Shown in pieces: positions 23,459 through 33,800 of a stretch of DNA of 64,000 nucleotides. Both the position numbers and the translations under genes were made by a program. The notes below the pieces were generated by a model that was given only the letters and a program-made list of their open reading frames with translations, did not search any database and was not told where the DNA came from. Numbering within the stretch: position 1 is the stretch's first letter; each line of letters starts with the position of its first letter. The stretch covers positions 2,170,001 through 2,234,000 of the forward strand of contig JAECYW010000007.1 of the NCBI GenBank assembly GCA_023014335.1, written 5' to 3'. This DNA comes from Galerina marginata (taxonomy: Eukaryota > Basidiomycota > Agaricomycetes > Agaricales > Galerinaceae).

Positions 23459-25108
23459 TTACACCACACTACTCACACCATGCTCAACACTACTCACCCC
23501 CCTCTCAACACTCTTCAACCCCGCCTCCGCCTGCTGACTCAACGTCTCCTCCCCCTCCTTCGCATGCGGCTGCAGCTCCTCCTGCTTCACCCCCCTAAAC
23601 TTGAGCGCATACTCCCGACACGCCTCCCTGCTCTCCTTCAGCGCCCCATCCCCATGGTCCAGCGCAAACACCGCAAACCCCGGGAAGTTGAACTCCAACA
23701 ACGCCTTCACCGCGGGGAGGACGCCTTTATCCGGCGCGTAGGTCCCCGAGTTGTTGTCGATCACGAGCTCCCAGCTGATCTGGTCGTCGGGGGTGGAGTC
23801 GGAGAAGGCGGACCACCCGCCGGCGGGGCGCGGGTGGAACTCGCCGCTGTAGCGCACTGTTTCGCAGCAGTTTGAGTGGAGAGCGTGTTTGCTTGCGAAG
23901 TCGACGAAGAAGGCTGCGCCGGTCTCGGAGAAGCGGAAGGAGTCGTCTTCGGAGGAGATGATGTAGGTGTACACGGCGGGCTTGACTCTATGTGCAAAGG
24001 GGGAGCTGTTGTTGGCGGTGCTGTTGTTGGTGTTGGAGTTGTTGTTGGCTGCTGCCCCAGGGAGAGACGAGCCAGCCTGCAGGATCTGCATGATCCCGTC
24101 CTTGTCCTCGATGATGCCAAAGCCGTTGCTGGGCGTGCGGGCGTACAACATACGGTGCCCGGCTTGGATCCCGCTGCGTACCGCCAAGCTTGTAGGCCCC
24201 TGGAAGATCTTCTGCGCAGCCGCGTAGTCCTTGTTCCAGTGCTGGTACGTGTCCCCGAAGAACAGGCGCACGCCTTTGAGGAAGACCTTCCACGTCGAGT
24301 AGAGGCGGGCGTCGTTCAAGGCGGTCAGCGCACCGACGGTGGGCGAGAAGTGGCGCGAATAGCGGACGGGGCCGTCAAATAGGTAGGGGTATTTGTGGGG
24401 GTCCTCATCCGCAGGGTGTGTGCTGTCGATCTGCCGGTAAAGGGTGTAAGAAAGCTGACTACTCCACACCGACGAGACGAGCGCACCTTGAGCCAAAACG
24501 TCCCCCGTGAGCGCCTGAACACCGGCCCTTCGATCTCGCACTCCTTCGCCCCAGCAGAGACGCTCGTCCTGACCGTGCCGATGTAGTCGTCCGTCACCAA
24601 GCCTTCATCTTTGTCCATGATATTAATCACCAGATCCGCCGTAGTCGGGACGTTCTTCAGCTTCCATACCTCGTTCCACACCGGCGAGAGCGTATCCTGC
24701 TTGACCGTCGACCTAACCAACCAAAGAAAACCCCAAAACGAATGAGCCAAGCACGAAAAAACCCAAGAAGAAAAACAGCTCCACAAACACAAAAGTAATC
24801 TCATCGTCAAGCTTGGCAACGAAGTACGGATCAGCCGAACCAACCACGTCCATCTTCGGCAGCCCAGAAGCGCCGATAAACTGTACAAAATGTTCTCCGT
24901 CAGCCCGTTTTTCCGCTGCTGCTCAGCCCAGTCGCCGATTCACCTGGATGTGCAGATCGACGTAGGGCACCTTTATGCCGAGCTCGCCCATCTTCTTGGT
25001 GAGCGACGTTTTCCGCGTGCGGGCTTTGTCTTTGGTGGTCTGCACGACTTCGCCGACTTTCTCGAGCATGTGTGTCATGCTGAGGGGGTTGCGTAGGCCG
25101 CCTGGCAT
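23459..25108 (-). CDS. C2 domain-containing protein
   Basis: Cytosolic protein expected to bind membranes through a calcium-dependent C2 domain. The minus-strand start at 25108 gives MPGGLRNPLSMTHMLEKV, then a basic linker and the first C2 strand VDLHIQ. The domain continues over two introns with FIGASGLPKMDVVGSADPYF, KLDDEI, QDTLSPVWNEVWKL, LVINIMDKDEGLVTDDYIG and RGTFWLK; the aspartates in SADPY and DKDEG fit the calcium loops. A long exon (about 24460-23459) adds a roughly 330-residue C-terminal region (YSRHFSPTVGALTALNDARL, HWNKDYAAAQKIF, ISSEDDSFRFSETGAAFFVD, FNFPGFAVFALDHGDGALKE) typical of fungal C2 proteins of this type and otherwise uncharacterised. It is interrupted by an Asn-rich insert near residue 190 of that region. 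The exact splice between C2 exons 2 and 3 is not fixed. Confidence 0.8.
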
Positions 25109-26242
25109 CGTTGGCAAGTTGGGAAGTGGAGCGTGACGATGAAGAATGGGTGTTGTTTATAGAAAGAGTTGGCTGGGGTATTTATAGACTCCGTTCCGCA
25201 GAACGCTGAAACACCCTGAAGGCACGCAATTCAAAGTAAGATTGCGGGGGTCCCGGGCCCGAGAACACCTCTTATTAAGTAGCGTGCAGATTGGATGATA
25301 GGAAGACAGGACGAGTATATTCCACAAATTAAATAGTCCGAGAAGACGTAGACAAAAACTGGGAACCACAATTATGTATGAGCTAGAAGGAAAGCAGTAA
25401 AAGGAAGGAGAGGTGTCGCATGTCGGGTGTTCGTCGAATCTGTAAAGGCACAGTTTTGAAAGAAAGGGGGAAAAAGCAGAGATAAAGCACATGAAAGTAA
25501 GATGAAAAGCAACGCACTTAGTTTGAAGGGTAGCAGGAAATGAAAGATGAAGGAGGGAGCACTTATAGATACAGTGGACGTAAGGTACGTGTAGAGAAAG
25601 CAAGACAGAACCGAAACTGAAACCGAAACTGGTATTCGTGTTTGTGTGGGGCATGGCATATCGCATAGGGGGTTTGAGAGAGAGAGAGGGAAAGGAGAAA
25701 AGAGACTACGCATGACACCCAATGCAATCATAAAAAGAACCAAGGGACCCAATTTCCACCATTCAAGCCGTATGAGTATGAAATACACAAAAAAGAGAAT
25801 GAAGAGGGAGGAAGAGAGTATAAGCACCGATTGGAGCCAGGTCGAAACGGACACGGATGCGAGGCCGAGGGCCGGGAGGGGAGTAATTGAGGGCTTATCG
25901 CCAGTTGCTGGGTTGTTGATGGTACATTGAGGTTCATATCCACATTTGGTTTTGAGACGCGGGAGTGAAACAAGAAAACGAGGCGATAGCTTGAAGATTT
26001 TGAGGAGATAACCAGAGAGAGGAGGAACGGACGAGGAAGACGAAAGGAAAACAGCAAAAATGGAGCACACGATAGACAGAGAAAGAAAGAGAGAACCACG
26101 AGCGGATGAAAGAGCACAGCCAGCTGCACAACTACGATCAAAGAAAAACATCAGCCCCAACCCATCCGACAAGAAAAGAAGAGCCAAAAACCTTTCATCC
26201 ACACCCCCGTTCCCTTTCAACCTCTTCCTCTTCCATCCACAT
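25109..26242. other. Intergenic, strongly purine/pyrimidine-biased
   Basis: About 1.1 kb between the C2 gene start and the 3' end of the long low-complexity gene. From about 25380 to 26240 the plus strand is purine-rich (long GA-rich runs), which creates long Phe/Ser/Leu-rich ORFs on the minus strand. I regard these as composition artefacts. The part next to 26240 is probably the 3' UTR of the upstream gene. Confidence 0.5.
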
Positions 26243-29200
26243 CTACTCCCGACCTTCCACACCCAGATCCTCCGAATAACTCAGCGGAGACGCACACGTG
26301 AACAGCGGGCTCCCAATCAGCGTCTGCATCTGCATCCCTATCCCCTTTGACCCATCCACTTCATCCGCCTCATCCTCGTCCTCGTCTTCACCAGGCAACG
26401 TCACCCGCCTCAAAGGTGACCTTGGTGTTCCATTCGCTTTACCGTTCAAAGACGACCCTGTGTTTACACCTGAATTCAGACCCGAGCTGCTCCGCCCAGA
26501 GCCAGACGAGCGCCGCACGCCATCCGGCTGCTGTTGGCGGTGGAACACCATGTTCGCGACGAGCTGATCCATGCTGGTTATCCGCGGTTTGGTGGAAGAT
26601 CGGCGGGGTTGTTGTTGTTGTTGCTGCTGCTGTTGTTGTTGTTGCTGATGTTGAGGTTGGGGTTGCGATTGAGGTGGCTGATGATGGACCGACGACCCAG
26701 AACGCGTCGCAGGAGTCGGGAACGTAGCTGCCCTCTTCGGCGTCGGCGTCGGCGTCGACGCCGGCGTGGTAGCAGTGCTAGCGGTAGAGGTAGCCGCATC
26801 CTCGAGCAGTGGCTGAGAATCGCTACTTCCAACAACACCACCCTCCTCCACCTCCTTCCCCTTCCCCTTCCCCTTCTCATCCAACCCAAGCTTCAACCTC
26901 AAAAGCGCCGAAAGCTCTCTAAACCTCTCCCTTTCCCTCTCCCTTTCCCGCTCCCGCTCCTTATCACCCCACCCCCCCTCCCACCCCCCACCCGCACCCA
27001 CACCAAAAAACCCAAACCCACTCCCAGCCCGCCCAGCCCGCTGACGCATCTCATAAACCCGCCTCCCCTCGCCCTCTAAAGACTTGACGACATCCGCGTC
27101 TGGGTCGAGCTCGTCGTCGCCGTCTGGTATCAGTCCGAGCCCCAATCCCAGTCCGAGCCCACCTCCTCCTGAGCTAGAACCAGAACCTAACCCGTCCGCA
27201 TCGATCCCGAAAGAGTTAGGTCCAGAGCCAAACGAACCCAACCCCGACTCAGGCTCCCAAATAAGCAAGCTCCGCGAAGCCAACGCCGAAGACGAGCTAG
27301 GCACGGTAATCGTCGGGTCGGGCACGTAGTTCTTCGGCCCCAGATCGCGCGGGATGAGCTCGTCGTCCGTGTCGCTCCCTGGGAGGGAGAGGAAGTGCGT
27401 GCGCTGCGGGTGGGCTGGCGGGTGTTGAGGTTGAGGTTGAGGTTGTGGATGAGGTTGAGGTTGAGGTAGGGATGAGGCGAGTGTGCCTATCGAGTCGTCG
27501 AACGGCGACGAAGCGGAAGCGGAAGCGGAAACTGGAGTCAAAGTCGAAGTCGAAGTCGACACCGACCCAGCCTCAATCAACGATGACGAGCCAGAAGACC
27601 CAAACGAACCAATCCCGAACGAATCGGGATTCCCACCCCTTCCCCCTCCCACACCCAGTCCCAAATCCGCTCCCACACCCAAATCCGAACCCCCACCAAA
27701 ACCCAAATCCGCGCCCCCACCAAAATCCTCATCCACCAAAGGCAAATCCTTCGACCTCCGCCTAGAAGGCGTCGACGGGAGCGCCTTCTCGAGCGCGAAG
27801 CCGAAGCCGTTGGCGTCCAAGTCGTCGAGGTTGTCGTAAGCTGAGAAGTCGTTGAAATTCGTATTGGCATTGGCGTGAGGGTTGGTGTTGGTGTTGGTGA
27901 AAGAGGAAGGAGAGGGAGAGGGAGAAAAAGCGTGGAGGTGGTTGAGAGGAGGGCTAGCGTAGATAGCGGGGGAGGGGGTGAAGGCGTAGTCATCGTGGAA
28001 TAACGGAAACGCGGTGGTCGAGCTTGAGGTGCCGATTGAGTTTGAGTTTGAGTTTGAGGTACCGTTTGACGTGGTAGGTTCAAGTGGCGATAGCGCCTCC
28101 GATCCCGTCTCTACGTCTGAACGCGACGGCGACGGCGCGTCAGAGCCAGAGCCAGAGTTAGAGTTTATCTGGAGCTGTACCGGCAAGAGAAGCGGCGATG
28201 GTAGTGGCGCTAGCACTTGAGGCAGAGGCAGAGGCGAAGGCGAAGTCGGCTGGGAGGACTCCAAAGACGTGGATGGTGGTAGTGAAAGGAAGGAGGAGGA
28301 GGAGGAGAAAGAGGAAGACAACTGCAGAGGCAGCTCGTCTTCCAGCTCGTCTTCATGGCTTTCGACGCCTAAATCAGAGGCCGAGTCGAGTGGTGGCAAC
28401 AGCCCATCAGGCGAGGGCGAAGGCGAGGGCAAAAGCGAAGGGAGTATCAGCGGCGATGGAGGCTCTTCCTGATCCTGATCCAGTTCCTGTTGCTGTTGCT
28501 GATCTTGATTATCCAAAAATTCATCCAGTCCTTTCAGTGCTTGAGGTTGAGGTTCCAGTGTGATATCAGCTTCCGTCGTAGACAATTCCGACAATTCCGA
28601 CAATACTGGCGATAGCGGGGGTGGCGATGGGAGTAGCGATGGCTCGTACAGTGTGGTATGTGGCTCAATGGCGGGATACAAATGCGGGTACGTGTGCGGG
28701 GCGTTGTACAAATGCAAGTGCGAAGGGTATGTTTCTAGTTGGTGGTATTGGTATACTTGCTCGTTCGAGTCGGGGGAAGGCGTAGTCGTCGGCGATGGAC
28801 GCGATGCTAATGGTGGTGGTATGGGTATGGGAGGTGGCGATAGTGGCGGCAGTGGCTGCGTGGACGGCACAAAGGAAAAACAACCTTGATTGTGATGATG
28901 ATGACGATCGCTTTGTTCCTGATCTTCGTCCAGGTGTGTCGATCTCAATCGACCCACAGTTTCTTCCTCGTCATCTTCCTCTTCTTCGTCTGCATCTTGA
29001 TCATCATCATCAAACGCATGCAGCTCGTCGGCGCAGAAACAAGGCGGCGGCGATAGCGATGAGATAGAGGACGACACGGAAGACGACACGGAGAGAGACA
29101 GCGAAGCCACGCTGCTCTCGTCATCCAAGTCCGTATCCACAGACTCGGGGCTCGTCGACCACTTCTCAAAAGCCAGCAGAGGCGGGTACGGCCGCTGCTC

Positions 29201-29800
29201 GGGGCTCGTCTCTTCCTCTTCATCATCCGAATGCATGGACATGGAGGATATGGATAAAGACAAGGACAGCGGCATAGACATAGCATTCGCCATGCGCCCA
29301 CCAGCCGCGTCCTCGTGCCCTCCGCGCGCCTTGGATCCCAGCACCCCCGTATATCCCCCCAGCCCCATACCCATACTCAGCGCGCCAAGCGGGTCGTGGT
29401 GCCACGACCGATACCCAGCCAGCGAGAGAGGTGAGAGCGGACTATCATCGTCCGCGCTGTGGTCGTCGTCGTCCGCGCCTGAGACGGGCGAGAGGTGGTG
29501 CAGATGGCGGGTGAAGACCGCGTTGTGGTCTATGTAGTCCATATCGGGATCAGCAGGCGGCAGATGCTGATGCGGCTGATGGTGGTGCCTCGCTGATGCG
29601 TTGCGGGCCCGGTCAGCGCTGCTCGCCTGGGGTTGGGGCTGGTCTGGCAGATGCCAGGCCGCGGTCGACGTCGATGCGTAGTCCGATGCACCGTAATTCG
29701 GGTAGAAGAAGGGCCCATGGGTGGGCGCATTGCAGTAGCTCTTCAGCTGGGCGCCCATGCCAGGGCGAAATCCAGACAAATCGGCAGAGCCGTGGTTCAT
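26243..29800 (-). CDS. Large low-complexity, disordered protein
   Basis: Single open frame of 1185 residues with no intron needed. Almost the whole protein is biased: Asp/His-rich near residues 85-125, acidic runs (DDEEEE, EEEEDDEEE), Ser-rich blocks, Pro-rich blocks, Gln/Asp repeats, Gly-rich blocks, an Arg/Glu alternating run (RERERERERERE) and a 13-residue polyglutamine tract near 26610-26650. The only ordered-looking patches are the N-terminus (GAQLKSYCNAP, GPFFYPNYGA) and the C-terminal KPRITSMDQLVANMVFHRQQ. I recognise no domain; a regulatory or scaffold role would be a guess. A plausible 5' UTR intron acceptor (TTTTACAG) lies about 30 nt upstream of the ATG. GC content and codon bias differ from the neighbours. 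ORFs on the opposite strand here are shadows. Confidence 0.7.
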   Translation of the reverse strand: MNHGSADLSGFRPGMGAQLKSYCNAPTHGPFFYPNYGASDYASTSTAAWHLPDQPQPQASSADRARNASARHHHQPHQHLPPADPDMDYIDHNAVFTRHLHHLSPVSGADDDDHSADDDSPLSPLSLAGYRSWHHDPLGALSMGMGLGGYTGVLGSKARGGHEDAAGGRMANAMSMPLSLSLSISSMSMHSDDEEEETSPEQRPYPPLLAFEKWSTSPESVDTDLDDESSVASLSLSVSSSVSSSISSLSPPPCFCADELHAFDDDDQDADEEEEDDEEETVGRLRSTHLDEDQEQSDRHHHHNQGCFSFVPSTQPLPPLSPPPIPIPPPLASRPSPTTTPSPDSNEQVYQYHQLETYPSHLHLYNAPHTYPHLYPAIEPHTTLYEPSLLPSPPPLSPVLSELSELSTTEADITLEPQPQALKGLDEFLDNQDQQQQQELDQDQEEPPSPLILPSLLPSPSPSPDGLLPPLDSASDLGVESHEDELEDELPLQLSSSFSSSSSFLSLPPSTSLESSQPTSPSPLPLPQVLAPLPSPLLLPVQLQINSNSGSGSDAPSPSRSDVETGSEALSPLEPTTSNGTSNSNSNSIGTSSSTTAFPLFHDDYAFTPSPAIYASPPLNHLHAFSPSPSPSSFTNTNTNPHANANTNFNDFSAYDNLDDLDANGFGFALEKALPSTPSRRRSKDLPLVDEDFGGGADLGFGGGSDLGVGADLGLGVGGGRGGNPDSFGIGSFGSSGSSSLIEAGSVSTSTSTLTPVSASASASSPFDDSIGTLASSLPQPQPHPQPQPQPQHPPAHPQRTHFLSLPGSDTDDELIPRDLGPKNYVPDPTITVPSSSSALASRSLLIWEPESGLGSFGSGPNSFGIDADGLGSGSSSGGGGLGLGLGLGLIPDGDDELDPDADVVKSLEGEGRRVYEMRQRAGRAGSGFGFFGVGAGGGWEGGWGDKERERERERERERFRELSALLRLKLGLDEKGKGKGKEVEEGGVVGSSDSQPLLEDAATSTASTATTPASTPTPTPKRAATFPTPATRSGSSVHHQPPQSQPQPQHQQQQQQQQQQQQQPRRSSTKPRITSMDQLVANMVFHRQQQPDGVRRSSGSGRSSSGLNSGVNTGSSLNGKANGTPRSPLRRVTLPGEDEDEDEADEVDGSKGIGMQMQTLIGSPLFTCASPLSYSEDLGVEGRE
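26605..26650 (-). repeat. CAA/CAG trinucleotide tract (polyglutamine)
   Basis: Run of CAA and CAG codons on the minus strand encoding 13 consecutive glutamines inside the 1185-residue protein; likely length-variable between strains. Confidence 0.75.
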
Positions 29801-32800
29801 GATGGGTCAAGGCGGTAGATGCCAATATTCAAACCTGTAAAATCAAGAAGAAAAAATTGAGCCTCGTTGCTCCACCCCCACCGTCGCTCCACTCCACGCC
29901 AACACAACAACAGCGCATGGCTTGCGCTCCCGTGCACAAAAAGAGAGAAGAGCTCACGTCAATATGTAAGTAGTCAACACTCGTCCATAACTCGCACAGA
30001 AAGACCCAATCGCACTGAAATCGGAGAAGCTAGAGTGGGGAGTGGTTGGGAAGTCGGTTGAGAAACCAGAAAAGCCGTTTGTGTGCGTTGTTTGTTGTAA
30101 TCATTACGTCAGCACCACCCGCACCTCACGGACTTCTGGCACCGCTCAAACACAGGGGCACACAGCCCGCCTCGAGGCACGCCCCGTGTTCTTTTCTCAA
30201 TCGATAATCGCCTCGCCTCCGAGCATGACCGAAATGCCCCCCTGCGTCGTGTTTGCTGCCTGATTTTGTGGCTTATCACCGTTGGAGAAAAATGGGAGGA
30301 GTGATTTTAGCGGAGGTATCACGGCGTCGACGTGTCCAGTGCCTGCAATTGACAAACCCGATACCCGTTTCTTCTCTCAATTATTCCGACTGAGCGCAAA
30401 TCCTGCATTCGGTCTGCGGTCTGCGGCGCTCTGCATTCCTGATCATCATCAGAATTCACCTCCATTGAAGTGCTATAATAGTCAACTCTCCACATTCCGG
30501 ATGTCCTGGACCAATTCCAATTAAACTCGCGCGCCCGTCAGTCAGTCAGTGGTCACCGCCAAACCCCACTTCCGAACGCAAACAATGGACAAAGACGGTC
30601 TCCCACTTCTTCCTATCTTATTTCCGGATCCGGAGACGCGGCGTGCAACCCACGTCCACTTACCTACGGTAGGTACTAGGCACATACCGTACGTACGTAC
30701 TCGCGCACCGCCTGCTTAGTGCTCTGCTCTGCTCTGCTCAATCTCACACCTATACCTCATAAGCACGCTGATATAAAATTTACGCTTACTCCGAGCCTGT
30801 ACTACTACTAGTACTCTGCCTTTTATTACTCTGCCCGGCGCAGTCGAAGCCCATCACACATGGGTCCTGGAAACGCGAGGTTCGAAATCACCTTCCTTAA
30901 GCTTCCGAATACACTGTCCAACACCCAAGCTTCTATCAGTATCAGTATCTGTAACCACTTGCCGACATGTCGCGATCCATGCCCAACGCGTCCTCGAGGC
31001 GGGACTCGCCTTCGCCTTCCGAGCTCAGTCGACCTGGACCCCCATCCCGGTTCTGATGCTGAGCGCTGAGCACTGATGATCTGTCTCGACCATTACAGTA
31101 ATACTGACTTGTCAATGGGAACCATCCAACTCTCCTCCTCGAGCTCTAGAGTCCCTAACCATGGCCTCGCTCCTTCTGAGTCTCAAGTCTCGAGCTATCA
31201 TACAAACTGTCGATATCACATCCTAACCCTGATGGACATGCGTTTCCCAACACTTGGCTTGCGCTGTGCGGTCGCTCGTACTTCGAACTTCGAAGTTCGT
31301 ACCAGGTACACCACCCGGCTCCCAAATTCCATAGACAATGCTTAGCATAGCACAGAACTTCGAAGAAACAACACCCTCCCTTTCCCAACACCACCGTGAT
31401 TCTCGAACGAATCCTACAAACTAACAGTGTTAAACATACAACTTTGCTTTCTTTCTTTGACCTTGGTCTCGTTCCTTCCTCGAGAGCCGAGCTACTGGCT
31501 ACATACTAACTGTCGATATCACAAGCATTGAGTGCTGATGAACAACCAAAACTAAAACTAAAACTAGAACTAGAAACATGCGTTTCCGAACACGCCTTCA
31601 AGTTGCGCCCGCCCTCTACTTCAGACTGCAGGCGCTGTTTGATTAATATTCTTGCCATTCCGACACTTTGCTGAGTGTGACGTGCAGCCTCGGTGAACTG
31701 TGAAAAAAGAAAGAAAGAAAACAGCTATAACATAAACCCAGCTATAGGACCCGTACCGACGGTCTTAGTCTTTCCCATTTCTGCCGAGCAAAAACGTATC
31801 TCATTGGACGTGTACCCCCCTCTATTCTAAACATCTCAAAGCCAACCGCACCCGCAGTACACCGTGCACGTTGTCCAACAACAGGACCAGTCGAAGCCTT
31901 ACTCTTTCTTACCCTACTCTTAAAACCACGCCTTAGAGTCCCAAAATAAAAATAAAAATAAAACCAACCATGCCCTACCCATCCACGCCCAATGGCGAAC
32001 CTTACTTAAACCCTTTCTTTAGTTCTAACCGCAAAAATTCAACGTCCTCTTCTCCTTCTACCTATTGACAAATCACGGACAAGAACCCAAACTCGCGATC
32101 GGACGCTGCCTACTCCGGACTCTGGAGCCGACGCCGAGTTCCAAATCTTCGAGATTCAAGGCGAGCTCGGGTTACGGTCAAGTCAACTTCTGACTATACC
32201 TTGGGTAAATTTAGACACTGACTACAAGTCAGAAAGGTGCTCATCGCTATCTAGGATCTGCGCTCGACATATTATAATCTGAGAGTGCTGTAGTCTGATT
32301 CTGACATTCTGATCTAAAATGAAATGAAACAGCACTGAATGATTCTTCAATATTGGATAAACATTGCAACCCAGTAGTACTGATACTGCTCGTATGACTC
32401 CGGAGTCGGGTGGTTGGAACTTGGAAGCGCATTGCACACAGTCGCTTCTCGAAAAACAAACAAACTGTAGAATGGTTGGTAGATCCTATTACATTTTCTT
32501 CTGATCCAAAACCCTACACCTTCCGTTTAATTAATCTAATACCGCAGCTTAATACATGGAACCTATACACCTCCATCGTATCACAGTAAAAAATTTAAAT
32601 GCCTCGAAGCCTCAAATTTTTGAGATTAAACGAGTTATTAAACTCTCGCCAATTTTGCGCACACTGGACCCGCACTGGAATTTAGGGTGCAATAGTATTT
32701 ACCGAGCAGATGGAAATACTAAAAGATCTGAAAGGCGGAATGGGACTCGGCGTGGTAGATCTCAATTACCTTTCTGACTGCACGATGGCCCAGATCCTTT

Positions 32801-33800
32801 TCATAAATCTATTTTCGCCTCGAATCACAGCGGGATGTTGGGTATATAAATATGCTAGCCAGTCTAAGCGAGCACTGGCATTGGGGAAGAGTGAAAGTAA
32901 TAACAAATTTTGAAATGAAATGCTCCATTGAACAGCTCCAGCACCACCCCAAATTCAAGTTTCTATCTCCTCAATCATTCACATCATCCCCCCACCGCTT
33001 TCCTATTCCAACAATTCGCCTTGGATTCCGAGTCTGCTCCATACCATCATAGATAATCTCCGACTCCGACGAAGATTTGCAGGGCCTTTTGAATTTTCTT
33101 CCTTGATTGAATTGCTCCCGATCCATGAATTTAATCCCGAGTCCTAACCGCAGACCAAAATCGGACTATCCAGAGCTAAAACACGTCCCATGATCTTTAA
33201 GTTTAGCTTACTTGAATACTTCATGTCGCCCCTCGCTGAAGTCTGTGACGCCACAGAGGGATATCACATACATCGCGGAACTGCGGTCCGTTGCCCGTCA
33301 TAGTATCGATTCCTCGATTTTGAGCACCTGACTCTAACCATCCCTCTCATAAAGCTACGATAATCCTAAGTATCATCGTCATCATCGCGAAGGGTAAAAT
33401 CCATCGATAATACGATGATCAAGAATCAGAGTGTCCGGGGGTGAATAATAGACTGCTGGCGAGCCGGAGACTCCGCGAGAGTGGGGGAGGAACCAGAAAT
33501 CAGACGTCGAAGTTTCTATCCAAGTCCGCGCAGATGATCAGCCAGCTAATTCAGCTCCTCCCAGAATGGGCTTCGGCGCTGTCAGGCAACGGCTGCGAGG
33601 TGGCCAATTTTTTTCCCTGGATCCGGGACGAGCGATGGCCAAGGTCGCCGGGCGTGTCGCGACTCGTTGTGTTGACACGCCCAGACACTACCAGCGAGCT
33701 GCGCGTTCCAGAATTAATCCGGTCACACGTCTGGGCTTCGGGATTGGAGCCCTGGGGTATGGCCGAGAGTTGTGTTACATTTCGCATAGGTGCATTGTCT
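29801..33800. other. Long intergenic region (about 4 kb)
   Basis: No gene could be supported on either strand. The first few hundred bases are the promoter/5' UTR side of the minus-strand gene ending at 29800. Simple-sequence patches occur: GTACGTACGTAC near 30690, a run of GCTCT near 30720, AAACTAAAACTAAAACT near 31545 and AAAATAAAAATAAAAATAAAA near 31945. A 16-bp perfect palindrome lies at 31284-31299. From about 32460 on it is AT-richer. Small ORFs are scattered without motifs. Confidence 0.45.
31284..31299. repeat. Perfect 16-bp palindrome
   Basis: CGAACTTCGAAGTTCG reads the same on both strands. It could be a binding site for a dimeric regulator, but nothing nearby tells which gene it would serve. 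Confidence 0.4.

Noticed and set aside
23075..23875. 266-residue plus-strand ORF antisense to the C2-domain gene
   Set aside because: It overlaps the well-supported C2 protein exon and is Arg/Leu/Pro-rich as expected from a shadow frame.
23459..25108. C2 protein considered as phosphatidylserine decarboxylase
   Set aside because: No decarboxylase motif such as LGST/GGST is present; only the C2 domain and a different C-terminal region.
25372..26262. 296-residue minus-strand ORF and overlapping Phe/Ser/Leu-rich ORFs
   Set aside because: They arise from a long purine-rich plus strand; composition is repetitive, several frames are open at once, and no splice or family signal exists.
26298..29537. 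Plus-strand ORFs antisense to the 1185-residue protein
   Set aside because: Shadows of biased codons on the other strand; no domains and mutually overlapping.
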